From the NCBI GenBank assembly GCA_945957605.1, contig CAMFLR010000001.1, positions 248,001 to 312,000 of the forward strand: DNA of 64,000 nucleotides, read 5' to 3'. Shown here in pieces: positions 34,595 through 43,540 of this stretch. Numbering within the stretch: the first letter of the stretch is position 1; each line of letters starts with the position of its first letter. Position numbers and translations under genes: made by a program. The notes beneath the pieces were generated by a model, which had not been told where the DNA came from, ran no database searches, and worked only from the letters and a program-made list of their open reading frames with translations. The DNA is from an uncultured Isosphaeraceae bacterium. Its GTDB lineage: Bacteria; Planctomycetota; Planctomycetia; Isosphaerales; Isosphaeraceae.

Positions 34595-35992
34595 ATGGAT
34601 CGACCCGCGTCGCGATGTGCCGGTCCAATCTCTCGCCGCGGGTTTCTCCGCATTGGCGGTGTCGGCGCTTTGGGGCTGTCCGACCTGCTCCGCAATCGCG
34701 CAATGGCTTCCGCAGCGAAAAAGACCTCTGAGCCAGACACGGCGGTGATTTTCGTCTGGCTGCCGGGTGGTCCGCCGCACATGGAGATGTACGACCTCAA
34801 GCCCAGCGCGCCTGCGGAGTATCGCGGACTCTTCAAACCGATTCCCACCGTTGTGCCCGGACTCGACGTTTGCGAATTGCTGCCTCGGCACGCCAAGGTC
34901 GCGAATCAATTCAACATCATTCGTTCCGTTGCTCACGAATTTGCCGACCATGGCGGCGGGCATAAGCGTTTTTTGACCGGCCGAATTCCCGCGACGCCGA
35001 CCGAGTTCGTCAACGATGCGCCAATGGTGGGCTCGATCGTTTCCAAATTGCGCGAGAAGCGGGATATCGGGCTGCCGAATTACATCGCGGGCGTCGATGG
35101 CGGCAGAGGCGGAGTCGACACATTCAGCTTTGGTTCGGCCTATCTTGGCCCCGCAACGACTCCGTTCATCATCGAAGGCAACCCGAACGCCGCTGACTTC
35201 AAGGTGAACAACCTCGAGCTGGCGAATGGCTTGCGCGATCGTCTCGACGATCGGACGCGGCTGCTGCACGCCTTCGACAGGATGCGAGCCGAAGTTGGGA
35301 AGTCGAATGCACTGCAGGCGCACGACGAGTTCAATCGCCGCGCACTCGACTTGCTGACCAGTGTCCGCGCACGTGATGCGTTCGATCTCTCGCAGGAAGA
35401 TCCTCGGTTGCGCGATCGCTACGGACGGCATCCGTGGGGCCAGCGCGCGATCCTGGCGCGTCGGCTCGTCGAAGCCGGATGTAGTTTCGTCACGATGGTG
35501 ATGGAGAACCCTGTTGAGCCCGGAAAGACTGTGCCGCCGGGTGTCATTTACAACTGGGATTCTCACGCGGTGAACGGGCACATTTTTGACGATGCACGTT
35601 GCCGTTTACCAATTTATGATCAGGTGATCACGACGCTCGTTGAGGATCTGACCGAGCGTGGATTAACGAAGCGCGTGATGCTCGTCGTTACCGGCGAGTT
35701 CGGCCGAACACCGCGCATCAGTTACGACAAAGGGCGGCCGGGACGCGACCACTGGCCGTCGGCGATGTCGATGCTCGTTTGTGGCGGCGGAATGCGGACG
35801 GGGCAGGTGATTGGCTCGACGAATGCGAAGGGCGAGAACCCGAAGGACCGTCCGCTGTCGCCGAACGACCTGTGGGCTACGGTCTACCGGCACCTGGGGA
35901 TCGACCCTGAGATCACGTTTCCCGATCTCAGCGGCCGGCCAATGCCAATTTTGCCCTTTGGAACGCCGATTAACGAACTGCTTCCTGCCTAA
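34595..35992 (+). CDS. DUF1501 family protein with Tat signal
   Basis: A 465-residue member of DUF1501, a sulfatase/phosphatase-fold family abundant in planctomycetes. The twin-arginine motif SRRGFL lies at residues 13-18, followed by a hydrophobic stretch, so it should be folded in the cytoplasm and exported. Alkaline-phosphatase-superfamily blocks include 'VIFVWLPGGPPHMEMYDLKP', 'TGEFGRTPRI' and 'GRDHWP'. No enzyme activity is established for the family. DUF1501 proteins often follow DUF1549/DUF1553 genes with cytochrome domains; here none is adjacent. A hairpin (35998-36019) follows its stop. Confidence 0.88.
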   Translation: MDRPASRCAGPISRRGFLRIGGVGALGLSDLLRNRAMASAAKKTSEPDTAVIFVWLPGGPPHMEMYDLKPSAPAEYRGLFKPIPTVVPGLDVCELLPRHAKVANQFNIIRSVAHEFADHGGGHKRFLTGRIPATPTEFVNDAPMVGSIVSKLREKRDIGLPNYIAGVDGGRGGVDTFSFGSAYLGPATTPFIIEGNPNAADFKVNNLELANGLRDRLDDRTRLLHAFDRMRAEVGKSNALQAHDEFNRRALDLLTSVRARDAFDLSQEDPRLRDRYGRHPWGQRAILARRLVEAGCSFVTMVMENPVEPGKTVPPGVIYNWDSHAVNGHIFDDARCRLPIYDQVITTLVEDLTERGLTKRVMLVVTGEFGRTPRISYDKGRPGRDHWPSAMSMLVCGGGMRTGQVIGSTNAKGENPKDRPLSPNDLWATVYRHLGIDPEITFPDLSGRPMPILPFGTPINELLPA

Positions 35993-35997
35993 TCATA

Positions 35998-36019
35998 CAT
36001 GTTGCGACGCGGCAACATG
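35998..36019 (+). terminator. Small hairpin after the DUF1501 gene
   Basis: A perfect 8-bp inverted repeat CATGTTGC (35998-36005) / GCAACATG (36012-36019) begins six bases after the stop. There is no T run, so it may be an RNA 3'-end or partial terminator. Confidence 0.4.
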
Positions 36020-36249
36020 GAAGTTGTGTTATCTCAGCATGCTTGGTCCTCATTTGACAGCATGTCCTACGTGGCCAAGGTTCTTGTAGAGGCGGTCGCA
36101 TCCGGTCGTTCCTGACTGGACGACACGTCAGAGTTTGTTACCACCCGCGCATGCGGCCGAGATTGCCGTGAGTGTGCCGATTCGCCGGGGCGAAGGGTGC
36201 CCACGCGTCTGCGGGGAAGGTGCGCGCTTAACGTTCAGGAGCGGAAGCT

Positions 36250-36687
36250 TTGAGAAACCACACAGGCTATGACCCGTTTTCTGGATCGGGCGAAATCGCG
36301 ATATCCGCTGCGAACCGGCGCTCGTCTGAACGGCATGCCGCGGCAGAAGACCAGGCCTGGATCGGCTGGTGGGAAGGGCGACTGTTCCGCAAGTCGCCCG
36401 CCACGCTTGTTGACATCAGCCAGGGTGGTTCGAAGTTGGTCGCCGAGTATCCGCCTCCGCGCAGGTCTGCGATCTGGATCTGCGTGGCGGGGCGGCACAC
36501 AACCGAGTGGATCGAAGGAGAGGCGCTCGAGGTTTCGCGCCAACCGGATAACACCGCAGTCGTCCGGGTGAAGTTCCGCGAAGTTTGCCCGTACGCGTTT
36601 TTCGAGGTTGTCGTTTACGGCAGCTCGTCTGGAAGTGATTCGGCTCACTGGACGCGTGAAGCCGCATATCGTTCCAACGCTTATTGA
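36250..36687 (+). CDS. PilZ-like domain protein, first of a tandem pair
   Basis: A 145-residue single-domain protein. Residues 24-28 (RSSER) fit the RxxxR switch and residues 55-60 (DISQGG) fit the DxSxxG c-di-GMP binding motif of PilZ domains. It should act in the cytoplasm as a c-di-GMP receptor, with an unknown target. The start is TTG 36250: AGGAG lies eight bases upstream and no ATG is well placed. The C-terminal block CPYAFFEVVVYG is repeated in modified form in the next gene (CPYPLFKAVVLG), showing they are paralogues. Confidence 0.68.
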   Translation: MRNHTGYDPFSGSGEIAISAANRRSSERHAAAEDQAWIGWWEGRLFRKSPATLVDISQGGSKLVAEYPPPRRSAIWICVAGRHTTEWIEGEALEVSRQPDNTAVVRVKFREVCPYAFFEVVVYGSSSGSDSAHWTREAAYRSNAY

Positions 36688-36765
36688 TCAATTCGCAGGC
36701 TCGATTCCGTGGTCGAGCCTGCGAACGCAGATTTGGTACCAGGCCCCCAACGGAGCGCGAGGATA

Positions 36766-37194
36766 ATGGTTGTCATCCCTGAAATGCTAGCGTCGTCGCA
36801 CTGGCTGGATGAAGTCGACGATACCGCATGGCCGCCTGCAAACGTCGCCGACCGGCGCGGCGGCCCACGTTACCTTGCGAAGGTTGTCGACGCGTGGTTG
36901 ACCTGGCAATGCCCGCGAACCCGCGAACCTGTTGCAACACCCGCGCTGATCCTTGAGTTCAGCGAAAGTGGCGCGTTTGTCGTTGTCGACGAAGCGCCCG
37001 ATCCTCAATGCTCTGGGTGGCTTGGACTCGACGCGCCGACGTCGCCGTTGGGAGTTGAAGCCCGAGTGGTTGCGGTCGATTCGACGAAGTTCGGCCCACA
37101 CGTGTTGCGGCTTGCGTTCACCACCCCCTGCCCTTACCCGCTGTTCAAGGCGGTGGTTCTGGGCCGACGGGATCAAGACGCGCCTCGCGCGTAA
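36766..37194 (+). CDS. Degenerate PilZ-like protein, second of a tandem pair
   Basis: A 142-residue paralogue of the preceding gene. RGGPR (residues 31-35) still fits RxxxR, but the second motif reads EFSESG (64-69), with Glu in the Asp/Asn position. C-di-GMP binding may be weakened or lost. ATG 36766 is used: GGAG lies ten bases upstream, whereas the longer frame starts with GTG at 36709. The gene is 78 bases after the first copy and could share its transcript. Possibly a heterodimer partner of the first protein. Confidence 0.62.
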   Translation: MVVIPEMLASSHWLDEVDDTAWPPANVADRRGGPRYLAKVVDAWLTWQCPRTREPVATPALILEFSESGAFVVVDEAPDPQCSGWLGLDAPTSPLGVEARVVAVDSTKFGPHVLRLAFTTPCPYPLFKAVVLGRRDQDAPRA

Positions 37195-37317
37195 CCTGCC
37201 ACGCGGCACGACCCCTTTGCGTCGACAGCCCTGATCTACGACGATCTCTCAAACGGGATCGTCGCGGATCAGGGTTTTTCGTTGCGCCGACAGGCCAAGG
37301 CACGGGATCGGTCGAGC

Positions 37318-38694
37318 ATGCTTCATCGCCGGCTTTCGTTACTGCACGCCGTCAGTCTGAATATGTCGATGATGGTGGGCGTCGGCCCGTTCGTCACGAT
37401 TCCACTTCTACTGAAGGAAATGAATGGTCCGCAGGCGATGCTCACGTGGATTGTTGGAGCGATCGTTGCGGCGTGTGATGCCCTGGTCTGGAGCGAGTTG
37501 GCGGCTGCTTTTCCTGGATCGGGCGGAACGTATCACTTTTTCGACGTCGTTTACGGCGAGCGCGGAATTGGTCGCGCTCTGAAGTTTCTCTTCGTCTGGC
37601 AATTCCTCATCAGCGGTCCGCTCGAAATGGCGAGCGGTATGCTCGGGTTTTCCGCGTACGCAAGTTCGATCTGGCCGTCGCTTAAGCTGCCTGTGCTGGC
37701 GGTCGGTTTAGGGAGATGGCCGTTGTGGACGATCACCCGCGGACATTTCCTCGCCGCGCTCACGATGATTGGACTCATCGTTCTCGCTTACCGTCGCATT
37801 GAAGCGGCTGGGAAGTTGATGATCGTGCTGTGGTCGGGCATGCTCGCAACGGTCGTCTGGGTGATCGCCGCGGCGTGGATTCATGCCGATCCGTCGATTC
37901 CGCTCGACGTTCCACCCGGCGCGCTTGAGCTAAACGCCGACCACCTTCGTGGAATGGGCCTTGCGCTTGGCCTCGCGATGTACGCCTACTTCGGCTACTA
38001 CCAGGTTTGCTACCTGGGCGATGAGGTAACGAATCCGGCAAAGGTGATTCCACGATCGATGTCGATTGCGATCGTTGCGGTCGCGTCGATTTACATGCTG
38101 ATGAATTTCGGCATTTTGAAGGCAATTCCCTGGCGCGAAGCGATGGATTCGCAGCATATTGCGAGCGATCTCATCGCACGATACGACGGGATGGGATGGT
38201 CGCACTTTCTGAGCCTGATGGTGATGTGGACAGCCGTCGCCGCGTGCTTCGCTGCGCTCCTTGGTTACAGCCGAGTGCCCTACGCTGCTTCGGTCTCAGG
38301 CCATTTCTTTCGGACGTTCGCAGCGACGCATCCTCGTGGGGATTTTCCGCACCGATCACTGCTGCTGATGGGCGGGATCGCCGTGGTTGCGTGTCTTGCG
38401 GATCTGGAAACGGTGATCGCAGCGCTGCTCACCACGCGTATCCTCATTCAATTCATCGCGCAAATCTGCACGGTGATTTACCTGAGAACACGACCTGAGT
38501 TGTTCGCCAAGATGCCATTCCGAATGCCGCTGTATCCGCTTCCGGCGATTGTGGCGTTTGTCGGCTGGAGCTGGGTTTTCGGCACGACTTCGAAACTGGC
38601 GCTGATCATCGGTTTGGCCAGTCTGGCCGCGGGAATTGTGGCTTTCGTCGCCTGGGATCGACTTCGTGATCGCGCGCTGATTAACGAGGCGTGA
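37318..38694 (+). CDS. APC-family amino acid permease
   Basis: A 458-residue polytopic protein of the amino acid/polyamine/organocation superfamily. The N-terminal 'HAVSLNMSMMVGVGPFVTIPLLL' has the unwound-helix glycine region, followed by 'WSELAAAFPGSGGTYHFF', the conserved helix-2/3 stretch, and 'FGYYQVCYLGDEVTNPAKVIPRSM' typical of helix 6-7. About twelve helices can be counted. The substrate is unknown. The longest frame opens with TTG at 37282; ATG 37318 is more plausible, though its ribosome site is weak. Its 3' end overlaps the convergent 1527-residue gene by 14 bases. Confidence 0.88.
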   Translation: MLHRRLSLLHAVSLNMSMMVGVGPFVTIPLLLKEMNGPQAMLTWIVGAIVAACDALVWSELAAAFPGSGGTYHFFDVVYGERGIGRALKFLFVWQFLISGPLEMASGMLGFSAYASSIWPSLKLPVLAVGLGRWPLWTITRGHFLAALTMIGLIVLAYRRIEAAGKLMIVLWSGMLATVVWVIAAAWIHADPSIPLDVPPGALELNADHLRGMGLALGLAMYAYFGYYQVCYLGDEVTNPAKVIPRSMSIAIVAVASIYMLMNFGILKAIPWREAMDSQHIASDLIARYDGMGWSHFLSLMVMWTAVAACFAALLGYSRVPYAASVSGHFFRTFAATHPRGDFPHRSLLLMGGIAVVACLADLETVIAALLTTRILIQFIAQICTVIYLRTRPELFAKMPFRMPLYPLPAIVAFVGWSWVFGTTSKLALIIGLASLAAGIVAFVAWDRLRDRALINEA

Positions 38695-41600
38695 GCACGA
38701 CTGCACGGAGGTCAAAAAGTGCGTTACGAATGGTGCCGAGCGGGCGGATTTCCAGGCGATTGAGACCGGCCTGCAACTTCGCCTCGTAGACGAAAATGCT
38801 GTGATACGACGACCACGCGCCCGTCGACCCTGCGGTTTTGCGGACGCGGGTATCGCCGATACGCAGCTCATAGGCGTTGCCGGCGGAATCATCGGGACAG
38901 GCGAATTCGAATGTCACCGTATAAGTGCCAGCACGCGGCGCGCGGAAGTTCCAGACAGCGCGGTCGTCGCTCGACTGCCAGTAGCCGAGATTGCCGTAAG
39001 TTGGCTCGAAGATGAGTGTCGAACCATAAACCTCGGCAGTGGTGGCGTCGAGACGGATCAGCCCGTCTTTTCCCGGTTCAATCGTGCGTGGCACATTGCC
39101 CGCGAGTGTTTTGGGACGGATTCCACCGGCGGTGAGAAACGCGAGCAGATCGACCGCATTTTCGGGCGTGAGCTGAGTTTCCAACCCTTCGGGCATGAGC
39201 GACTTTCCGGAAGACGCCAGCATTTCGAGGTTCGACCGCAGCACTGCCTCGGATTCACCCCCCTGCCGTTTCAGGACGATCGTGCTTGCGGTCTCAGATG
39301 CGATCAAGCCTGTCGTGGTGCGGCCGTCTCGCAGTTCGGCGGTGTAGGCCATGTAGCGGCCGTCGACGTCGCGATTGGGGTCGAAGATCGCGGTGAACAG
39401 AGCTTCGGGCGAGCGATCCGTCAAAGCGGCGAGGTCGGGGCCGATCTCGAAGCCCTTGCCGCCGAGAACGTGGCATCCGGAGCAGACGTTCGCAAACACG
39501 GTTGCCCCGCGCGTTGCGTCGCCGCGGGTGTCTTTGAGCGCAAGATACTGGGCGACGATCTTCGCCCTCGCACCTTTTGCACTATCGACCCCAAGCAGCG
39601 TAATTGCACGCGTTTTTACCTGATCATTTGGGCTTGTGAGCAAGCGTTGGCGATGCGCAGGATCCACTTCGACGAGAGGAATCGTCCCCGTCTCGATTGC
39701 TGCGAGAAGCTGGAGTGACGTGGAAGGGCGATCGGCGAGAGCATCGAGCAAAGTGGCGCGCGCTTGAGGGCCGAACGATTTCCAACGTGCGATCAAATCG
39801 TCGAGCGTTGCCTGAAACTCAGTACCGACAAGCGCGCGAATCGCGGCGGATTGAATTTCGGGAGCAACGCTCGGGTCGAGCAATCCCGTGAGAAATGTGA
39901 GATTGGTCTGTGTCGTTCCGGGCCGGGCCAGCCAGCGAATCGCTGCCTTGGCGTCGGCTGATTTTGCCCCTTTGCGGGCTACTTCTGCCTGCGCGGCGGC
40001 ATCGAAGCGGTCGAGATCTTCCGCTTCGGCCGTGAGCGACTCGCGTGATTTGGCGTCGATCGTCGTCACCAGTCGCGCGAGGGCCGAAATCCGCCAGGGG
40101 GCGGGAGGCACGCGCTTGGTATCGAGGAGCGTTTTGTAAGCCGCGGAGATTTCCTCGGGTGTGCCGTGGCTAATAATCGCCATGAGCGGTTCGATCAGCG
40201 CACGTCCGCGTTCGTCGTTGCGCGCGATGAGCGAGGCCAGGACATCGGCTGCGCCGTGGACGCTTGATGAGAGGACAGCGGCGCGAATCCAGGGGTCTTC
40301 GCTCGTTGCAATAAGGCTCAGGACCTTGTGCGAATCTGGAGTGTCGAGAGCTCCCAGGCTGAGCGCAAGCTGGTATCGGACTCGGGTGTCGGGATCGCTC
40401 TTGAGCGCGAGACAGGCGGTTGCCAACTCAGGTTCGTTTGCCAATCTCGGTTCGGCCAGTCGAATCGCTTGCTGACGCACATGGGCGTCGAGATCCGTGA
40501 ACGCCGTCTGCAGCGTGGCAGACTCGAGAGCGTTCAGCCCGCTCAGCGTCCAGAGCGCCTGACTTCGTGATTCGGCATGTCGGCTTTTCGCCGCGATCTT
40601 TCCGAGTGTCGCGACCGCGCCGGTGCCGCCGCGTTCGATCAAGACGCGCTGAATCATGTCGCGTAAGGTGCCGTTAGGATTGTCGAGCGCGGCGGCGAGT
40701 TCGGCGTCGTTGAGCTTGGCAAGATTCGGCACCTGCCGCGCTTCGGTTCCTGCGGGCAAGATCCGATAAATTCGGCCGCGATCGTGCCCTGCCCGAACGT
40801 CGAGCGTCCGCAAGACTTCGGGGCTGATCCACCGGGGATGTTCGATGACGAACCGCGCCATATCGACGACGTAAAGCGCTCCATCGGGACCGGTACGCAT
40901 CTGTACGGGGCGAAACCAGGCGTCGGTCGAGGAAAGGAACTCGCTCGTGCGTTCATCTTCGGGCCGACTTCCCGCGAAGGTTACGCCTGATGCCGTAAGA
41001 TGCTGATGATGTACGAGGTTGTGAACAGGTTCGCATATGAACGCATCGCCGCGATATTTGATATCAAGGAGTGAGTCGCGATAAATGGCGATGCCGCAAG
41101 CGGAAGTGACGTGATTTGCAGCTTGCGGCTCGTTGTAGCGTTCGAGCGTCACACTCGAAGGGAACAATCGGGCAGAATCCGGATTACGCGGAACGTAAAC
41201 GAGCGGGCTGGGCGTGGGAACGTACGGGTTGCGCTTGGCGTATTCGTCGGGCAGCGGCCAGTGAAAAATCCAGTTGCTGTTGTTGCAGCCGAATTGATCG
41301 CCCCAGTCGTTGTGCACGCGACCCTGCTGGCTCAGGCCGGTTACAGGTTCGAGCGTTTTGAGGTCGAACGACAGGCGAAAGTCGCGCCCGCCGAGTTCGA
41401 CTTCCTTATCCCCTGCACCGGCGAATACGCGTCCGCCGAACAGACCGCTTGCGCCATAGATGTAATTGTCGAGGTTGAACGAAAGGCCGTTGATTCGCGC
41501 TTGCTGGTTTTCGGTTGTGAAGCCGTGGGCAATCACGCGTTTTTCGTCGGCCTTGCCGTCACCGTTGGTGTCGCGTGCGAAGATGATCTCAGGAGCGGCG

Positions 41601-43264
41601 GTGATGAGCACGCCGTCGCGATAGGCCATCACGCCGGTCGGCATCGGCAGGTCGCGCAGGAATTCAGTTGCGGTGTCGTACTTACCGTCGCCGTTGGTGT
41701 CGCGCAATGCCTTGATCACGCCACCGGGCGAAAAGTTACCGTCCATTCCGAGCGGGTAGTCACGCATTTCGGCGACCCAGAGCGTACCGTCCGCACCCCA
41801 GTCGATTGCGACCGGGCTCTGAATCAACGGTTCGGCAGCGGCAACTTGCACGCGCAGTTCGGGCTTGATGGTCATCGCCTGAACCGACTGCTCGGGCGTG
41901 AGCTTGGGTGGCATCGGTGCGAATGAGAAACGGTCGGGGACGATTGCATGAACCGCGTTGATGATGATGTTTTCAACACCGGTTTTGAACTTCGTCGGCT
42001 TGGCGTAATAGACCATCGCGCCTGCGCCTTCGTAACCGCCTTCCTTGAGAATTCGCTCGCTGGGGATGTAGCAAGGGGCGTCGTTCGAGTAGGCGTTGAG
42101 CCAGATGCGGCCGGGGTCGTATTCCTTCTTGAGCCGGAGCGCGTAATCAACCACAACCTCGCCGGGCAGGAAGACCATCGCCAGGTCGTCGCCGAAGAGC
42201 CACGACGTCACGCGATAGTCGATCGCTTCGGGAATCTTTTCGCCGCGGTCGAGCTTTTTGAGGAAGAACGACGCGTTGTAGCCAGGGTAGCTGCCGCGCT
42301 TGACGAGTTCTTCGAGCTGTGCCCGAGTTGGTAGGGTGTCGAACGGCAGCGACACTTTCGCAGAGTTTGCCGTCGGAGCCGACTTCAGCGGTGTGAGCTG
42401 CGTTTTGAGCAGTCGATTGGTTTCGTCGACGAGCAATTTTGCGTGAGCCCGCGCCTTGTCAATCGAGTTCGGGCCGTGCATCGCTATTGGATTGGAATCG
42501 GCGCCGCAACCGATGACAGTCAGTGCGATCGCGCCGGGGTGATCGCGTTCGAGCATCTCCTGGGCACAACCGGCCCAGTCGCCGTGGGCGACATTGTCGA
42601 GCGGGTTCAGCGTCGTGCAGTGGCAGGCGTAATTGACGAGAATCGCGCGAATGGCACCGTCGGGTGTGGTGATGCGCAGAACAGGCAGCGAATGGTCGAC
42701 CGGACCGCCTTTTGTGCGACGGTTGTTCGCGAAGCCCGCCTTGCCCTGTCCCCAGCTTACGAGGCTCGGTTGCCGATTGCGGAGCGCGGCGATCGAAACG
42801 TCAACGAGTGCTTTTTTGACGAGATCAGTATATTGATCGATACTCGCCTGTTCGGCAGGCGTGAAGTCGCGTCCAAAGATATGGGGCGCGACGGTTTTCA
42901 GCATTGGTGCGCTGTGGGTGTGCGAGGCGGAGATGCAAACGCCGTCGCGCGGGACGCCGGCTTTTTCGAGGGCTGCGGCAAGTTCGGCGACCATGGAGTC
43001 GGGAATGCCGAGGTTATCGATCGAGACGAGCACGACGGGCTTTTTGCCGTCTTCGCCGATGGCCAGTGCTTTGGCCCAGATGGGTCCACCGCCGGCAGGA
43101 GCCTCGGTCTTGCGTGCGGCGTATCCGCTGAGTCTCGTGGGAAACGTGGGCGTGACTTCGATTTTGGCCGCGCCGACGAGGAGCGTGTCTACTGCGTGGG
43201 CTGAGGTCGCGAATAGAAACAGCCCAAGCAGGGCCCAAGCCGAACGGAGGCGAATCATCAGCAC
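38681..43264 (-). CDS. Ceramidase-like / PVC-type propeller / HEAT / cytochrome c fusion
   Basis: A 1527-residue exported multidomain protein. After a signal peptide (to about residue 24), residues 25-450 resemble neutral ceramidases, with likely zinc ligands His115/His117 (SHTHSAP) and His215 (YACHCTTL). Residues about 452-850 form the PVC-type propeller ('VQVAAAEPLIQSPVAIDWGADGTLWVAEMRDYP'), 850-1240 are HEAT-like repeats, and 1250-1380 are a cytochrome c domain with CSGCH (Cys1261, Cys1264, His1265). Residues 1390-1527 look like a carbohydrate-binding or discoidin-like module. The heme motif suggests electron transfer from an oxidised sugar or alcohol. The ceramidase Ser motif (GDxSP) reads GDWAG, so ceramidase activity is doubtful. 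Confidence 0.88.
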   Translation of the reverse strand: MLMIRLRSAWALLGLFLFATSAHAVDTLLVGAAKIEVTPTFPTRLSGYAARKTEAPAGGGPIWAKALAIGEDGKKPVVLVSIDNLGIPDSMVAELAAALEKAGVPRDGVCISASHTHSAPMLKTVAPHIFGRDFTPAEQASIDQYTDLVKKALVDVSIAALRNRQPSLVSWGQGKAGFANNRRTKGGPVDHSLPVLRITTPDGAIRAILVNYACHCTTLNPLDNVAHGDWAGCAQEMLERDHPGAIALTVIGCGADSNPIAMHGPNSIDKARAHAKLLVDETNRLLKTQLTPLKSAPTANSAKVSLPFDTLPTRAQLEELVKRGSYPGYNASFFLKKLDRGEKIPEAIDYRVTSWLFGDDLAMVFLPGEVVVDYALRLKKEYDPGRIWLNAYSNDAPCYIPSERILKEGGYEGAGAMVYYAKPTKFKTGVENIIINAVHAIVPDRFSFAPMPPKLTPEQSVQAMTIKPELRVQVAAAEPLIQSPVAIDWGADGTLWVAEMRDYPLGMDGNFSPGGVIKALRDTNGDGKYDTATEFLRDLPMPTGVMAYRDGVLITAAPEIIFARDTNGDGKADEKRVIAHGFTTENQQARINGLSFNLDNYIYGASGLFGGRVFAGAGDKEVELGGRDFRLSFDLKTLEPVTGLSQQGRVHNDWGDQFGCNNSNWIFHWPLPDEYAKRNPYVPTPSPLVYVPRNPDSARLFPSSVTLERYNEPQAANHVTSACGIAIYRDSLLDIKYRGDAFICEPVHNLVHHQHLTASGVTFAGSRPEDERTSEFLSSTDAWFRPVQMRTGPDGALYVVDMARFVIEHPRWISPEVLRTLDVRAGHDRGRIYRILPAGTEARQVPNLAKLNDAELAAALDNPNGTLRDMIQRVLIERGGTGAVATLGKIAAKSRHAESRSQALWTLSGLNALESATLQTAFTDLDAHVRQQAIRLAEPRLANEPELATACLALKSDPDTRVRYQLALSLGALDTPDSHKVLSLIATSEDPWIRAAVLSSSVHGAADVLASLIARNDERGRALIEPLMAIISHGTPEEISAAYKTLLDTKRVPPAPWRISALARLVTTIDAKSRESLTAEAEDLDRFDAAAQAEVARKGAKSADAKAAIRWLARPGTTQTNLTFLTGLLDPSVAPEIQSAAIRALVGTEFQATLDDLIARWKSFGPQARATLLDALADRPSTSLQLLAAIETGTIPLVEVDPAHRQRLLTSPNDQVKTRAITLLGVDSAKGARAKIVAQYLALKDTRGDATRGATVFANVCSGCHVLGGKGFEIGPDLAALTDRSPEALFTAIFDPNRDVDGRYMAYTAELRDGRTTTGLIASETASTIVLKRQGGESEAVLRSNLEMLASSGKSLMPEGLETQLTPENAVDLLAFLTAGGIRPKTLAGNVPRTIEPGKDGLIRLDATTAEVYGSTLIFEPTYGNLGYWQSSDDRAVWNFRAPRAGTYTVTFEFACPDDSAGNAYELRIGDTRVRKTAGSTGAWSSYHSIFVYEAKLQAGLNRLEIRPLGTIRNALFDLRAVVLTPR

Positions 43265-43540
43265 GCTCCTGAAATCGTCGACTGCGTCTCCCGTCGGATT
43301 AGACTGACCGACCCTCGCGCTTCGGTCAAGGAATTATCACGAGAGCGCTCTTAGAAACAACATTCGGTTGGAGCGGCTGCCAATGCCGGGGGACGTGACG
43401 CCTGAGCGGGAACCTGCTACTCTAGACCTGTGTCGTGCTGAAGGTGCGACCTTTCCTTTTTCGTTTCGGTTGGCGATGAGGCGCAAGGGGTTGGGCCTGA
43501 CCGGTCCATCCTTTATGTGCGCCTGGAGGAGTTGGGTTCG

